A DNA stretch of 64,000 nt from contig NZ_JACYTP010000012.1 of the NCBI RefSeq assembly GCF_014841115.1, positions 1-64,000 on the forward strand. Reading direction: 5' to 3'. Made by a program: the position numbers and the translations under genes. The first letter of the stretch is position 1, and the number at the start of each line of letters is the position of its first letter. Under the pieces are notes generated by a model, which made no database searches, was not told the DNA's origin, and saw nothing but the letters and a program-made list of their open reading frames with translations. Positions 15,146-24,674 of the stretch are shown in pieces. The stretch is from Photobacterium arenosum. Lineage in GTDB: Bacteria; Pseudomonadota; Gammaproteobacteria; Enterobacterales; Vibrionaceae.

Positions 15146-15161
15146 CTGTATCTACATACAG
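15146..15161 (-). promoter_or_regulatory. LexA box, distal, of recN
   Basis: CTGTATCTACATACAG is a near-ideal SOS operator with AT-rich centre, 22 bases from the other box, that is about two helical turns, allowing cooperative LexA binding. Confidence 0.85.
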
Positions 15162-15224
15162 TAAAGTGGCGGTGAACGGATTTATGGTGAAAATTGTGAT
15201 TAAGGTTAAGTTTCTGCTGACATT

Positions 15225-15249
15225 AAAAAAGCCAGCACAAGGCTGGCTT
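15225..15249 (-). terminator. Rho-independent terminator of nadK
   Basis: AAGCCAGC pairs with GCTGGCTT and is followed on the minus strand by six T residues. It lies 22 bases past the nadK stop codon. Confidence 0.88.
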
Positions 15250-15270
15250 AACAAAGACGTAGGTTTGATT

Positions 15271-16149
15271 TCAGAACAGCTTGCTCGACCAGCCTAACTT
15301 GCCGCGCAGTATGTTGTAGTAGCTGTAGCTTTTCGGGTGGATCAGCTGCAGGTGATCCGGACTCTGATAGATGTGAATTTCATCGCCCGGGCTTACGGGC
15401 AGCGACACCTGTCCGTCGCAGCTCACTTCCAGTGTCCGTCCGTCGTCAGGGACAATCAGCTTGATCCTGCGGTTGCCGTCCACCACCAGCGGGCGGCATG
15501 ACAGGGTATGGGGAAACATAGGCACCAGGGTGATGGCATTCAGGCTCGGCGAGAGGATCGGGCCGCCGCCGGACAGCGAATAGGCCGTGGAGCCGGTTGG
15601 GGTGGCGATGATCAGGCCGTCGGAGCGCTGCGAAAACGCAAAGCTTTCATCGATATAGACCTCGAACTCAATCATATGGGCGATCTTGTCCGGGTGCAGT
15701 ACGGCTTCATTGAGCGCTGTATTGCGGCTTTTTATCTGGCCATGACGGTGAACTTCGGCTTCCAGCAGGAAACGCTGTTCGGTGACGAACTCGCCGTCCA
15801 GCACCTTTTCCAGCTCTTGCTCGAAGTTGTCCGGATCTAAATCAGTCAGGAAGCCCAGATTACCGCGGTTAACGCCGATCACCGAGATATCAAAGCGCGA
15901 GAGTACCCGTGCGGCGCCTAACATGTTACCGTCCCCCCCGACGACAATGGCCAGGCTGGCGCGGTCACCTATGGTGAGCAAATCGCACAGCGCTTCAGCG
16001 GGCACATCCAGATCATGGGCTAGACGATGATCAACCAGTACCTGGTAGCCTTTGGCGGTCAGCCAGTTGTACAGGCTGGTGTGGGTGTGAAGCGCGTCAG
16101 GATTTCTCGGCTTGCCAACCAGGGCGATGATTTCAAAAGGGCGCGTCAT
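15271..16149 (-). CDS. nadK: NAD kinase
   Basis: NAD kinase phosphorylates NAD to NADP and so sets the size of the cellular NADP(H) pool. The 292-residue protein is of typical length. It contains the nucleotide motif GGDGN near residue 73, the [11 protein letters not shown] segment, and the [16 protein letters not shown] loop that contacts the substrate. It is divergent from grpE and upstream of recN, the conserved arrangement in enterics and vibrios. Cytoplasmic, no signal peptide. Confidence 0.97.
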   Translation of the reverse strand: MTRPFEIIALVGKPRNPDALHTHTSLYNWLTAKGYQVLVDHRLAHDLDVPAEALCDLLTIGDRASLAIVVGGDGNMLGAARVLSRFDISVIGVNRGNLGFLTDLDPDNFEQELEKVLDGEFVTEQRFLLEAEVHRHGQIKSRNTALNEAVLHPDKIAHMIEFEVYIDESFAFSQRSDGLIIATPTGSTAYSLSGGGPILSPSLNAITLVPMFPHTLSCRPLVVDGNRRIKLIVPDDGRTLEVSCDGQVSLPVSPGDEIHIYQSPDHLQLIHPKSYSYYNILRGKLGWSSKLF

Positions 16150-16227
16150 GTCCTTGATCCAACGGGTAAGAATGGGGCCAGTATAGCCTTAGCAATAAGG
16201 AAATGTCGCCCTTTGTCGTCGATATCG

Positions 16228-16256
16228 GGTTGAATCGTTGAACTTCATCCCCATAA
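16228..16256 (+). promoter_or_regulatory. Sigma-32-like promoter of grpE
   Basis: GGTTGAATC and CCCCATAA are separated by about 14 bases, close to the heat-shock consensus CTTGAAA-N13-15-CCCCATNT. It lies about 100 bases before the grpE start, in the nadK-grpE divergent region. Confidence 0.65.
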
Positions 16257-16355
16257 TATGCCCATCACGTTTTAATAGTGGCCGGCAAGTTGCGCCTTAC
16301 GTAACCTATCGGCCATGCATATCACCCTTTTTGAGCTTAGCGGAGTAGCGAAAGC

Positions 16356-16979
16356 ATGAGCAAGAAAGACGAAGTGTTGAACGAAGAAGAACTGCAGCAG
16401 GCGCAGGCGGAAGCAGCAGGCGCTGAAGCGGCCGCAGACAACGCGGAAGAGCTAACGCTGGACGAGTTGGCACTGTCCCGTATTGAAGAACTGGAAGCCG
16501 CGCTGGCTGTCAGTGAAGCCAAAGTGAAAGAGCAGCAGGATTCAGTACTGCGTGCCCGCGCTGATATTGAGAATATGCGCCGTCGTACCGAGCAGGAAAT
16601 CGACAAAGCCCGTAAGTTTGCGCTGGAAAAATTTGCCGGTGAACTGCTGCCTGTGATCGACAACATGGAGCGTGCGCTGGAACTGGCTGATAAAACCGAC
16701 GAGACATTAAAGCCAATGCTGGAAGGCGTTGAGCTGACCCTGAAAACCATGACGGACACGGTAGAGAAATTCGGTCTGAAAGCCATCAACCCTATGGGTG
16801 AAGCGTTCAATCCGGAATTCCACCAGGCGATGTCGATGCAGGAAAGCGCAGAGCATGCGCCTAACACCGTAATGATGGTGCTGCAGAAAGGGTATGAGCT
16901 GAACGGCCGTGTGGTTCGTCCGGCTATGGTGATGGTCGCTAAGGCTGCACCTGGCAGCAATGTCGACACTCAGGCCTGA
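16356..16979 (+). CDS. grpE: Nucleotide exchange factor GrpE
   Basis: GrpE releases ADP from DnaK and so resets the chaperone cycle; it also acts as a thermosensor. The 207-residue protein has an acidic, Ala/Glu-rich disordered N-terminus (1-45), a long dimerising coiled coil (about 45-110, with [20 protein letters not shown]) and a C-terminal beta domain with [10 protein letters not shown] and [18 protein letters not shown]. It stands apart from dnaK by 216 bases with a terminator in between, so it has its own heat-shock promoter. Confidence 0.97.
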   Translation: MSKKDEVLNEEELQQAQAEAAGAEAAADNAEELTLDELALSRIEELEAALAVSEAKVKEQQDSVLRARADIENMRRRTEQEIDKARKFALEKFAGELLPVIDNMERALELADKTDETLKPMLEGVELTLKTMTDTVEKFGLKAINPMGEAFNPEFHQAMSMQESAEHAPNTVMMVLQKGYELNGRVVRPAMVMVAKAAPGSNVDTQA

Positions 16980-17006
16980 TGTGCCTGACGGGCAGGCCGA
17001 GTGATG

Positions 17007-17031
17007 AAAGCCCACTCTGGTGGGTTTTTAT
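17007..17031 (+). terminator. Rho-independent terminator of grpE
   Basis: A stem CCCAC/GTGGG, lengthened by A-T pairs to AAA/TTT on each side, has a four-base loop and is followed by a long T-rich run. Confidence 0.8.
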
Positions 17032-17057
17032 TTTTTACATTTTTTTTCGACCTGCCC

Positions 17058-17085
17058 CTTGAAAAGGTCTCTGATGGCCTTATTT
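17058..17085 (+). promoter_or_regulatory. Sigma-32-like promoter of dnaK
   Basis: A full CTTGAAA -35 element (17058-17064) is followed after 13 bases by CCTTATTT, a weaker version of the heat-shock -10. It is 110 bases before the dnaK start. Confidence 0.65.
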
Positions 17086-17195
17086 AGTAGTCATACGATA
17101 GCGTAATTGAATTAATTGAGGGCCTTGGCCCCCATGCTCGATTCTGCATTACGCAGAACGAAGCCAGTAAACCAACGAATTTCGGAGAAAGCCAA

Positions 17196-19109
17196 ATGGG
17201 TAAAATCATTGGTATTGACTTGGGTACAACCAACTCATGTGTAGCTGTACTGGATGGTGATAAGCCACGCGTTATTGAGAACGCAGAGGGTGATCGCACT
17301 ACGCCTTCTATCATCGCTTATACACAGGATGGCGAAACACTGGTCGGTCAGCCTGCGAAACGTCAGGCGGTGACAAACCCAGAAAATACCCTGTATGCAA
17401 TCAAGCGTCTGATTGGTCGCCGCTTCGAAGACGAAGAAGTACAGCGCGACATCGAAATCATGCCTTTCAAAATTGTGAAAGCAGACAACGGTGACGCTTG
17501 GGTGGAAGCGAAAGGTCAGAAAATGGCCGCGCCTCAGGTTTCAGCAGAAGTGCTGAAGAAAATGAAGAAAACCGCTGAAGACTACCTGGGCGAGAAAGTC
17601 ACAGGCGCAGTGATTACTGTTCCTGCCTACTTCAACGATGCTCAGCGTCAGGCTACCAAAGATGCCGGCCGCATCGCGGGTCTGGAAGTGAAGCGTATCA
17701 TCAACGAACCGACTGCTGCTGCTCTGGCTTATGGCCTGGACAAGCAAGGCGGTGACCGCACTATCGCGGTATACGACCTGGGTGGTGGTACCTTCGATAT
17801 CTCTATCATCGAGATTGATGAAGTTGAAGGCGAGAAGACGTTTGAAGTACTGGCAACCAACGGTGACACACACCTGGGTGGCGAAGACTTTGATAACCGT
17901 CTGATCAACTATCTGGTTGACGAATTCAAGAAAGATCAGGCCATCGATCTGCGTAAAGATCCACTGGCGATGCAGCGTCTGAAAGAAGCGGCAGAAAAAG
18001 CGAAAATTGAGCTGTCTTCTGCTCAGCAGACTGACGTGAACCTGCCGTACATCACTGCAGATGCGACAGGTCCTAAGCACATGAACATCAAAGTGACCCG
18101 TGCCAAGCTGGAGTCACTGGTTGAAGATCTGGTACAGCGTTCTCTGGAGCCAATGAAAGTGGCACTGGCTGACGCCGACCTGTCTGTAGGCGAAATCACT
18201 GACGTTATCCTGGTGGGTGGTCAGACGCGTATGCCTATGGTTCAGGCTAAAGTGGCTGAGTTCTTCGGCAAAGAAGCACGTAAAGATGTCAACCCTGACG
18301 AAGCCGTTGCCGTAGGTGCTGCGGTTCAGGGTGGTGTACTGGCCGGTGAAGTTAAAGACGTTCTGCTGCTGGACGTGACCCCGCTGTCTCTGGGTATCGA
18401 AACCATGGGCGGTGTGATGACCAAGCTGATCGAGAAGAACACCACGATTCCGACCAAAGCGGAGCAAGTGTTCTCGACAGCAGAAGACAACCAGAACGCG
18501 GTAACTATCCATGTTCTGCAGGGTGAGCGTAAGCAGGCGAACTTTAACAAGTCCCTGGGTCAGTTCAACCTGGAAGGTATTCAGGCAGCACCTCGCGGTA
18601 TGCCTCAGATTGAAGTTATCTTTGACCTGGATGCTGACGGTATCCTGCACGTGTCTGCAAAAGACAAGAGCACAGGTAAAGAGCAGAAGATCACTATCCA
18701 GGCATCTGGCGGTCTGAGCGACGACGAAATCGAGAAAATGGTACAGGAAGCAGAAGCTAACAAAGAAGCGGACAAGAAGTTCGAAGAGTTAGTCTCTGCC
18801 CGTAACCAGGCTGACCAGCTGGTACACGGTACCCGTAAGCAAATCGAAGAAGCGGGCGACGCACTGCCTGCGGATGAGAAAGAGAAGATCGAAGCCGCGG
18901 TTTCTGAACTGGAAGAAGCACGTAAAGGCGAAGATAAAGAAGCGATTGATGCCAAAGTACAGGCGCTGATCGCGGCTTCTCAGAAGCTGATGGAAATTGC
19001 CCAGCAGCAAGCTCAGGCCCAGCAAGCGGACAGCGGTGAGCAGACTCAGTCGAAAGACGACGATGTTGTAGACGCCGAGTTCGAAGAAGTAAAAGACGAT
19101 AAAAAATAA
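17196..19109 (+). CDS. dnaK: Chaperone DnaK (Hsp70)
   Basis: DnaK binds exposed hydrophobic peptides in an ATP-driven cycle together with DnaJ and GrpE. The 637-residue protein has the nucleotide-binding domain (1-385) with [14 protein letters not shown], the phosphate loop [15 protein letters not shown] and [12 protein letters not shown]; the interdomain linker [16 protein letters not shown]; the substrate-binding domain to about 505; and a helical lid. The final residues are the conserved acidic end, [15 protein letters not shown]. dnaJ follows after 86 bases with a hairpin between them. Confidence 0.98.
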   Translation: MGKIIGIDLGTTNSCVAVLDGDKPRVIENAEGDRTTPSIIAYTQDGETLVGQPAKRQAVTNPENTLYAIKRLIGRRFEDEEVQRDIEIMPFKIVKADNGDAWVEAKGQKMAAPQVSAEVLKKMKKTAEDYLGEKVTGAVITVPAYFNDAQRQATKDAGRIAGLEVKRIINEPTAAALAYGLDKQGGDRTIAVYDLGGGTFDISIIEIDEVEGEKTFEVLATNGDTHLGGEDFDNRLINYLVDEFKKDQAIDLRKDPLAMQRLKEAAEKAKIELSSAQQTDVNLPYITADATGPKHMNIKVTRAKLESLVEDLVQRSLEPMKVALADADLSVGEITDVILVGGQTRMPMVQAKVAEFFGKEARKDVNPDEAVAVGAAVQGGVLAGEVKDVLLLDVTPLSLGIETMGGVMTKLIEKNTTIPTKAEQVFSTAEDNQNAVTIHVLQGERKQANFNKSLGQFNLEGIQAAPRGMPQIEVIFDLDADGILHVSAKDKSTGKEQKITIQASGGLSDDEIEKMVQEAEANKEADKKFEELVSARNQADQLVHGTRKQIEEAGDALPADEKEKIEAAVSELEEARKGEDKEAIDAKVQALIAASQKLMEIAQQQAQAQQADSGEQTQSKDDDVVDAEFEEVKDDKK

Positions 19110-19137
19110 GAGTGTGATCTCATAATCTTATTTGGGC

Positions 19138-19167
19138 ACGGGCGTTTGGGGTTACTCTTACGCCCGT
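19138..19167 (+). other. Intercistronic hairpin between dnaK and dnaJ
   Basis: ACGGGCG and CGCCCGT form a seven-base-pair stem with a 16-base loop, without a following T-run. It may attenuate readthrough or mark mRNA processing, giving less DnaJ than DnaK. Confidence 0.55.
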
Positions 19168-19195
19168 AGCTGTATAAGCAGGTGACAGTTTAATT

Positions 19196-20341
19196 ATGTC
19201 AAAACGTGATTTTTACGAAGTGTTAGGCGTAGGCCGTGACGCCAATGAGCGTGACATCAAAAAGGCTTATAAACGTCTGGCGATGAAGTACCACCCGGAC
19301 CGTAATCCGGGCGATGAAACAGCGGCGGACAAGTTCAAAGAAGTGAAAACCGCCTATGAAATTCTGACCGATCCTCAGAAGAAAGCGGCCTACGACCAGT
19401 ATGGCCATGCAGCCTTTGAACAAGGCGGTATGGGCGGTGGCGGCGGCTTCGGCGGCGGTGCAGATTTCAGCGACATCTTTGGTGATGTGTTCGGCGATAT
19501 CTTTGGTGGCGGTGGCCGTCGTGGTGGTGGTCAGCATCGTGCTCAGCGCGGCGCCGATTTACGCTACAACATGGAGCTGACGCTGGAGGAAGCGGTACGC
19601 GGCTGCAGCAAGGAAATTCGCGTTCCAACCCTGGTAAACTGTGATACCTGCGAAGGTTCAGGGGCGAAGAAAGGTTCCTCGCCAACGACCTGCGGAACGT
19701 GTCACGGTGCTGGCCAGGTGCAGATGCGTCAGGGCTTCTTCGCGGTACAGCAAACCTGTCCTCACTGTCATGGCCGCGGCAAGATCATTTCTGATCCTTG
19801 CGGTAAGTGTCATGGTCAGGGCCGGGTTCAGGAAACCAAAACCTTGTCGGTGAAGATTCCTGCCGGTGTGGATACGGGCGATCGTATTCGCCTGACCGGT
19901 GAAGGTGAAGCCGGAGAATTCGGCGCACCAGCCGGGGATCTCTACGTACAGGTGCATGTGCAGCAGCACGCGATTTTCGAGCGCGATGGCAACAACCTGT
20001 ACTGCGAAGTGCCGGTCAGCTTTACCATGGCGGCACTGGGCGGCGAAGTGGAAGTACCGACACTCGACGGTCGTGTCAGCCTGAAAGTACCGACGGAAAC
20101 GCAGACCGGACGCATGTTCCGTATGCGCGGTAAAGGCGTGAAGTCTGTCCGTGGCGGTGCAGTTGGCGATCTGATCTGTAAGCTGGTGGTTGAAACACCG
20201 GTGAACCTGAGCACTCGCCAGAAAGAACTGTTGCAGGAGTTTGAGAACACGCTGGCGGGCTCTGATGCCAAAAAGCACAAGCCACGTTCGGAAGGTTTCT
20301 TCGACGGCGTGAAAAAGTTCTTTGATGATCTGACCGGTTAA
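19196..20341 (+). CDS. dnaJ: Chaperone DnaJ (Hsp40)
   Basis: DnaJ delivers substrates to DnaK and stimulates its ATPase. The 381-residue type I Hsp40 has the J domain (1-70) with the HPD motif in KYHPDRNPG, a Gly/Phe-rich stretch (about 75-115, [12 protein letters not shown]), a zinc domain with four CxxCxGxG repeats ([32 protein letters not shown]), and two C-terminal beta domains. It is in the dnaK operon and is followed by a strong terminator. Confidence 0.98.
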   Translation: MSKRDFYEVLGVGRDANERDIKKAYKRLAMKYHPDRNPGDETAADKFKEVKTAYEILTDPQKKAAYDQYGHAAFEQGGMGGGGGFGGGADFSDIFGDVFGDIFGGGGRRGGGQHRAQRGADLRYNMELTLEEAVRGCSKEIRVPTLVNCDTCEGSGAKKGSSPTTCGTCHGAGQVQMRQGFFAVQQTCPHCHGRGKIISDPCGKCHGQGRVQETKTLSVKIPAGVDTGDRIRLTGEGEAGEFGAPAGDLYVQVHVQQHAIFERDGNNLYCEVPVSFTMAALGGEVEVPTLDGRVSLKVPTETQTGRMFRMRGKGVKSVRGGAVGDLICKLVVETPVNLSTRQKELLQEFENTLAGSDAKKHKPRSEGFFDGVKKFFDDLTG

Positions 20342-20360
20342 CCTCTGAGTCATATACCTT

Positions 20361-20385
20361 AAAGGCCAGCATTATGCTGGCCTTT
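20361..20385. terminator. Terminator between dnaJ and the pilE-like gene
   Basis: AAAGGCCAGC pairs perfectly with GCTGGCCTTT across a five-base loop. A-T rich flanks on both strands allow bidirectional use between the convergent dnaJ and pilin genes. Confidence 0.85.
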
Positions 20386-20420
20386 GTCGTTTCTGCCGCT
20401 GCCAGCTTGTGCCAGCCGCT

Positions 20421-20801
20421 TTACCAGCACTCAGACGGGACAGTGGTGCCATTGTGTAACAGCGCAATAGAGCCGCATTCCTGCGCCCCATCTTTGCTTT
20501 CGGCCCACAGCCGGTATGTGCCACTCTCCAGTGCAATCCGGTAGGAATAGAAGGGGTTGTCATAACGGCAGGCAGGACAGAGCGCGGCGGACAACTGCGC
20601 CGGATATGCCTGACCCTGAGAGCGCTGCTGTTCAATGGCGAGCTGCAACATAATGAGATCGGCCTGGGCCTGACGCAGATAGGCTTTTTGCTGGTGTGCC
20701 TGATAGGCCGGCAGGGCTGACATCGCCAGTATGCCAGCCAGGGTAACGACAATCAGCAGTTCGATCAGCGTCACTCCTTGCTGGTTTCTTGATTTCCTCA
20801 T
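20421..20801 (-). CDS. pilE: Type IV pilin-like protein (PilE-type minor pilin)
   Basis: A 126-residue class III signal-peptide protein. The leader MRKSRNQQG is cut by PilD before VTLIELLIV, with the Glu at mature position 5 that is needed for assembly; a hydrophobic helix and a short globular domain with Cys pairs (CPACRY, CGS, CW) follow. The start is the internal ATG at 20801 because it has an AAAGGA ribosome site and gives the standard leader length; upstream Met codons would add an atypical charged extension. It faces away from the other pilin genes (divergent). The E symbol is by type and position; whether it is a minor pilin or a small major pilin is not certain. Confidence 0.85.
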   Translation of the reverse strand: MRKSRNQQGVTLIELLIVVTLAGILAMSALPAYQAHQQKAYLRQAQADLIMLQLAIEQQRSQGQAYPAQLSAALCPACRYDNPFYSYRIALESGTYRLWAESKDGAQECGSIALLHNGTTVPSECW

Positions 20802-20937
20802 CTTTTTTTCCTTTCGATTCATGTCACTAAGTCGGTGCTTTGCAGCTGCGTCTTGCCGTTGTTTTGCCATCCTATTGCGCGGTGAAAAAGGTTCGGGAGC
20901 AGGTCAGGTGAGAAGTTGGGAGTCAGCGACAGAAAAC

Positions 20938-21498
20938 ATGCCACTCAGGCAAATGCGGTTACATTGTGTTGCGAGCGTCAGAGGGATGACGCTGATTGAA
21001 GCCATAGTGGTGTTATCTGTCATCATGTTGATAGCTACCGTGGCCACGCCTTCATTTTCCGACGTCTTTGCCACTCAGCGCCTGCACCGTTTGGTCAGTG
21101 AGCTGGAATGGTTGCTGGTCCTGGCCAAATCGGAAGCTGTGATGCGCGGCGAAGATGTATCGATTGGTTTAGAGACCGTCCCGCACCATACCGTTCTGCA
21201 CCATACTATGACGACGTCGCAGCCCGGGTCTGACGACTGGATAATCCTTGCCAGGCTGGCAGATGGCGAGCCTGTGCTAAAACCGCTGTCCGCCACTGAT
21301 TTTCCGCACCTGACACTGTCGCGGAGCTTTGCCAGTGATGTTCTGACAGTGGACAGCCTGACAGGACGCCCTCACGCCGCAGGCAGCTTTTTTGTCGGCC
21401 GGGACGGCAAGTCGCAGGTCAGGATCACTTTCAGCAATGTCACCGGCAGAATCTATGTCTGCAGCCTGAGCGCGGAGGCCGGTTATGCCCAGTGCTGA
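20938..21498 (+). CDS. fimT: Minor pilin of the FimT/GspH type
   Basis: A 186-residue pseudopilin or minor type IV pilin. The class III signal ends at Gly16 (CVASVRG) before MTLIEAIVVLSV, with Glu at mature position 5. The soluble part fits FimT/GspH: RLVSELEWLLVLAKSEAVMRG about residues 48-68, and a C-terminal segment FSNVTGRIYVCSL. FimT proteins have been linked to DNA binding during natural transformation in some bacteria. The frame extends much further upstream, antisense to the neighbouring pilin gene, but the ATG at 20938 (or the one at 20953) gives a proper leader. First of four overlapping pilin genes. Confidence 0.85.
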   Translation: MPLRQMRLHCVASVRGMTLIEAIVVLSVIMLIATVATPSFSDVFATQRLHRLVSELEWLLVLAKSEAVMRGEDVSIGLETVPHHTVLHHTMTTSQPGSDDWIILARLADGEPVLKPLSATDFPHLTLSRSFASDVLTVDSLTGRPHAAGSFFVGRDGKSQVRITFSNVTGRIYVCSLSAEAGYAQC

Positions 21499-22075
21499 AA
21501 ATCTTAGCAGGCAGGGCGGGTTCAGCCTGATAGAGCTGACGGTTGCGACAGCATTGAGCCTGATGGTGCTGTCATTACTGGTGCACTTGCTGATGGCCGG
21601 AAAACAGGCGGCACTGAGCCGTTCGTTGCAGCTGATCCTGGCTCAGGATGTGCAGGATGCGTGGCGCATGCTCTCGGGGGATGTGCGTCGGGCCGGTTTT
21701 CAGACCGCAGAGTCCGGGACACCGCTTTTACTGCCGGGGGCGGTTCTCACGGTACATGTTACGGCCGGACACTGCCTGGTGATGAGTTACGAGCTGGAAG
21801 GTCGTACTGTGGTGAAGGCCTACTACCGGCAAGACGGTGAATTAAGAGTGCGTTCGTCGCACGACACTTTTTCTACCCCGGAGCAGGCATGTCAGGGCGG
21901 GCAGGCACTGCTGGATTCGCGCTGGATGACAGTGACCGGCTGGCAGGTTCAGTCTGACACTTCTCCGGCGGCAGGTATTCAGGGTCAGCTACTGTCTGTC
22001 CGTCTTTCTGTCTCATCGCTGGATAGCTCCGCGCAGCTTGATGAAACGATGGCACTGAGGGTCAGGAATCCGTGA
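21485..22075 (+). CDS. pilW: Minor pilin PilW
   Basis: A 196-residue minor pilin of the PilW/PilJ group. The leader ends at Gly12 before FSLIELTVATALSL, Glu at mature position 5. The conserved stretch ILAQDVQDAWRMLSGDVRRAGF, about residues 55-76, is characteristic of PilW. Minor pilins form the initiating tip complex of the type IV pilus. The start codon lies within the end of fimT (14-base overlap) and its stop touches the pilX start, so the cluster is one translational unit. Confidence 0.85.
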   Translation: MPSAENLSRQGGFSLIELTVATALSLMVLSLLVHLLMAGKQAALSRSLQLILAQDVQDAWRMLSGDVRRAGFQTAESGTPLLLPGAVLTVHVTAGHCLVMSYELEGRTVVKAYYRQDGELRVRSSHDTFSTPEQACQGGQALLDSRWMTVTGWQVQSDTSPAAGIQGQLLSVRLSVSSLDSSAQLDETMALRVRNP

Positions 22076-22620
22076 TGAAATTTCAGCGAGCCGCTGTCAG
22101 GACTCAGCAAGGCATGAGCACTTTACTGATCAGCAGCCTGATGCTGTCCGTGGCCATGGTCTTTGTGATGACCAGCTACAGCACCAGCTTTTATCAGGTT
22201 AAACGCGCTCAGAATACCGTATTTTCACGTCAGGCATTCTGGCTGGCAGAAGGCGCTCTGGCTTGCGGGCTTGGCCTGATAGCTGAGCATTTTCAGCGCC
22301 AGCCGGTCAGTACCGATCCTCTGGCATTTTCTGACAGCGGGTCTGCGGTTTGCCTGTCAGCACAAGGCGACGGACATATAGCGGTGCGGATCGCACTTTT
22401 GGCAAACGGAAGCTATCGGGTGAGCGCCGAAGCCAGAGTGGATGGCAGGGCTAGGGTGAGGCTTCAGCAGATTGCTGTGGTGAGGGTGTGCAACTCAGGT
22501 GCTGAGCCGTTATCGGCCAGCGAAGAGCCAGAGTGCGTGGCTCTGGGCTCCTTGCCGCAAGCGCAAGAGCTGCTGGTTTATCAGATTCGCTGGCTGCGCG
22601 GGTCCTGGCGTGATGTCTGA
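22075..22620 (+). CDS. pilX: Minor pilin PilX-like
   Basis: A 181-residue protein of the PilX type. The leader ends at Gly13 (AVRTQQG) before MSTLLISSLMLSVAMVF. Unlike its neighbours it has no Glu at mature position 5 (Leu instead), which is usual for PilX and for GspK, the tip subunits. The helix is followed by SRQAFWLAEGALACGL, a PilX family feature. The ATG at 22075 overlaps the pilW stop by one base (TGATG); a GTG one codon earlier is the alternative. Next gene pilV overlaps its end. Confidence 0.8.
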   Translation: MKFQRAAVRTQQGMSTLLISSLMLSVAMVFVMTSYSTSFYQVKRAQNTVFSRQAFWLAEGALACGLGLIAEHFQRQPVSTDPLAFSDSGSAVCLSAQGDGHIAVRIALLANGSYRVSAEARVDGRARVRLQQIAVVRVCNSGAEPLSASEEPECVALGSLPQAQELLVYQIRWLRGSWRDV

Positions 22621-23041
22621 TGCCATAAAGCCGGTAGCGGACAAACAGCGGGGGTTCAGTTTGGTGGAAGTACTGGTGTCGCTGCTGCTGGTCAGTGTCG
22701 GTCTGGCCGGGCTGATGAAGCTGCACGCTTATCTCAACCTACAGGCAGATAATGCTCTGGTCATGCTTACTGCGGTGAATCTGGCGGAATCGCACTTAGA
22801 ACATCTGCACCTTGAGAGCCTGCACTTAGCAAGTCTGCGCGCTGATCCGCAGCCGGGACAGCATACGCACACAGAGCAGCATGCTTTGCATAGTGTCACT
22901 ATCCTTTTGGAGGCTGAGGTTGGTCATGACACTCAGCCCGGTGGCATCTCAACGGTGACAGTACAGGCAAGCTGGCAAGATCGCTGGCACCGGGAACATC
23001 AGGTGACTCTGGAGACCAGAATGCTGCTTGCCCTGCATTAA
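22613..23041 (+). CDS. pilV: Minor pilin PilV-like
   Basis: A 142-residue minor pilin. The leader MSDAIKPVADKQRG precedes FSLVEVLVSLLLVSVGLAGL, with Glu at mature position 5, a sequence typical of PilV. The rest is a short globular domain rich in His (HLEHLHLESLHLASLRA), which is odd and might bind metal. The start at 22613 overlaps pilX by eight bases and is preferred over an upstream in-frame start deep inside pilX. It closes the cluster; 380 bases without a gene follow. Confidence 0.85.
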   Translation: MSDAIKPVADKQRGFSLVEVLVSLLLVSVGLAGLMKLHAYLNLQADNALVMLTAVNLAESHLEHLHLESLHLASLRADPQPGQHTHTEQHALHSVTILLEAEVGHDTQPGGISTVTVQASWQDRWHREHQVTLETRMLLALH

Positions 23042-23424
23042 GTTTCAGCGGTAATTTTCTGCTGTGACTGAGTCTTGTCTGTCAGTGCGGACGGGCAGAA
23101 TTTGCCGGTACGCGGTTAAGGTTATAGAAGGGTAGAATACGCAGGAATGAGCTTTGGGGTTATAATGCTCTAAAAGCTGTACAAGCTGAACATTCATTAA
23201 ATATCAAGGCGTTATATTTATTTGGCTTGCCATGATCCTTTCGTGTGAAATGCTGTACAAGACAGAGCTGACAGCTAACTGAAAAGCTGTACATGGTAGT
23301 TTGTTACATCTGACACTGAAGCGGCCACAGCACGCCAGTCTCAATATTGAACAGCAAATAAAGTCAGTCTCATGGTGTATGCTTATGTGACTATGATCGC
23401 AAATTTATTACAAGGTGGCGTCCG
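23042..23424. other. Gene-free region between pilV and mepA
   Basis: I see no gene in these 383 bases. Three near-copies of the ten-base word GCTGTACAAG (third copy ends TG) occur at about 23176, 23252 and 23286. There is no clear terminator after pilV. Confidence 0.6.
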
Positions 23425-24414
23425 GTGCTGAGCGTAAATAGTCAACTTGCCCTCTGGCAGTGTTTTGGTGGTGTACGGCATGCTTGTCTGGCGGCTGACA
23501 GGCGAGCGGCTTTGCTTGCCTGCCTGCTGTGCTTTGGTGGCGGACTGGGCCTGAGCACAGAGGCGGCTGCGACGCCCTGGGAGCAGTTTCGTGCCCCGAC
23601 TGCAGGCAGTCCGCAGTCGATCGGCAGTTACAGCAATGGCTGTCTGGCCGGTGCGAAAGTCCTGCCCGAACAGGGAGAAGGCTATCAGAGGGTCAGATCG
23701 GAGCGCGGGCGCTTTTACGGTCATGAGAGCATGATTACTTTTTTGGAGCAATTGTCGGCGAAGGCGAAAAAATTGCAGTTGGGTAATTTGCTGGTCAGTG
23801 ATATCGCCATGCCGCGCGGCGGTCGGTTTCGCTCAGGGCATGCCAGTCATCAGACCGGACTTGATGCCGATATCTGGCTGACGACATTAGAGCAACCGGC
23901 CTCTCAGCAGGCACTGCCTGAGCTGCAACCTTTACCTATGGTTGATCTCAAGGCATACCGCATTATCAAAGACAATTGGTCGGCCAGCCAGGCGAACCTG
24001 ATCCAGCTGGCAGCGTCAGATGCTAACGTGGCGCGCATATTCGTCCACCCTGTTATAAAAGAACAGCTGTGTGACGCGCAATGGACAGATCGCAGCTGGC
24101 TGCGCAAGGTAAGACCCTGGTGGGGACATTACTACCATTTTCATGTCCGTCTGCATTGCCCGCAGGGAAGTCAGCAATGCAAGGAACAGTTACCGCCGCC
24201 TCCGGGCGATGGCTGCGGGGCAGAGTTGCTTTCCTGGCAACCCAAACCTGCAGCGGAAAAGAAAACGGCCAGCGCCAAGCCGGTTAAGAAACGGCCTGTG
24301 CTGAAACCGCTTCCGCCTGCGGGTTGCATGGCGATGCTGAATGCCCCTGCTCAGGATGCGGACAGAGACAAATACGCCAAAGAGCAGCGCGCACTCAGGG
24401 AGCAGTCTCAGTAG
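23425..24414 (+). CDS. mepA: Penicillin-insensitive murein endopeptidase MepA
   Basis: MepA is a periplasmic zinc peptidase (family M74, LAS fold) that cuts D-Ala-mDAP cross-links in peptidoglycan. The 329-residue precursor starts at GTG with AAGGTGG upstream; a hydrophobic segment around residues 29-44 followed by an AAA site gives the signal peptide, behind an unusually long N-terminal region. The zinc site is visible in SGHASHQTGLDADIW (His and Asp ligands) and in the downstream GHYYHFHVRLHC motif. A linker rich in Lys and Pro and a Cys-containing tail end the protein. It converges with the ferredoxin gene with only five bases between. Confidence 0.93.
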   Translation: MLSVNSQLALWQCFGGVRHACLAADRRAALLACLLCFGGGLGLSTEAAATPWEQFRAPTAGSPQSIGSYSNGCLAGAKVLPEQGEGYQRVRSERGRFYGHESMITFLEQLSAKAKKLQLGNLLVSDIAMPRGGRFRSGHASHQTGLDADIWLTTLEQPASQQALPELQPLPMVDLKAYRIIKDNWSASQANLIQLAASDANVARIFVHPVIKEQLCDAQWTDRSWLRKVRPWWGHYYHFHVRLHCPQGSQQCKEQLPPPPGDGCGAELLSWQPKPAAEKKTASAKPVKKRPVLKPLPPAGCMAMLNAPAQDADRDKYAKEQRALREQSQ

Positions 24415-24419
24415 CGCAG

Positions 24420-24674
24420 TTACGCCATTCCCTGCAACACCACAAACTTCTCAAGCAATTGCTCCTCGGTCTCGACATGTGCGGGATCGAGGATAATGCA
24501 GTTATTGATCGGGCAGACTGACTGGCAGGTCGGTTTGTCGTAATGGCCTTGGCATTCAGTGCAGCGGTCAGGATCAATCTCATAGATCTCTGCCCCCATG
24601 CTGATGGCATCGTTCGGACATTCGGGATCGCACATGTCGCAGTTGATGCATTTGTCTGTAATCAATAAAGCCAT
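24420..24674 (-). CDS. yfhL: YfhL-type 2[4Fe-4S] ferredoxin
   Basis: A small 84-residue ferredoxin with two cluster-binding sets, CINCDMCDPECP near residue 9 and CTECQGHYDKPTCQSVCP near 37-54. The eight-residue spacing between the second and third Cys of the second set is the mark of the Alvin-type ferredoxins to which YfhL belongs. E. coli YfhL is essential for the hydroxylation of U34 in tRNA by TrhP (YegQ), a gene that lies just 0.6 kb away here on the same strand. That proximity supports a shared role in tRNA wobble modification. Strong RBS (GGAGG). Confidence 0.92.
   Translation of the reverse strand: MALLITDKCINCDMCDPECPNDAISMGAEIYEIDPDRCTECQGHYDKPTCQSVCPINNCIILDPAHVETEEQLLEKFVVLQGMA

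Noticed and set aside
16337-16969. Minus-strand 210-codon frame opposite grpE
   Set aside because: It is Ser/Ala-rich low-complexity sequence produced by reading the GrpE coiled coil backwards; grpE is certain.
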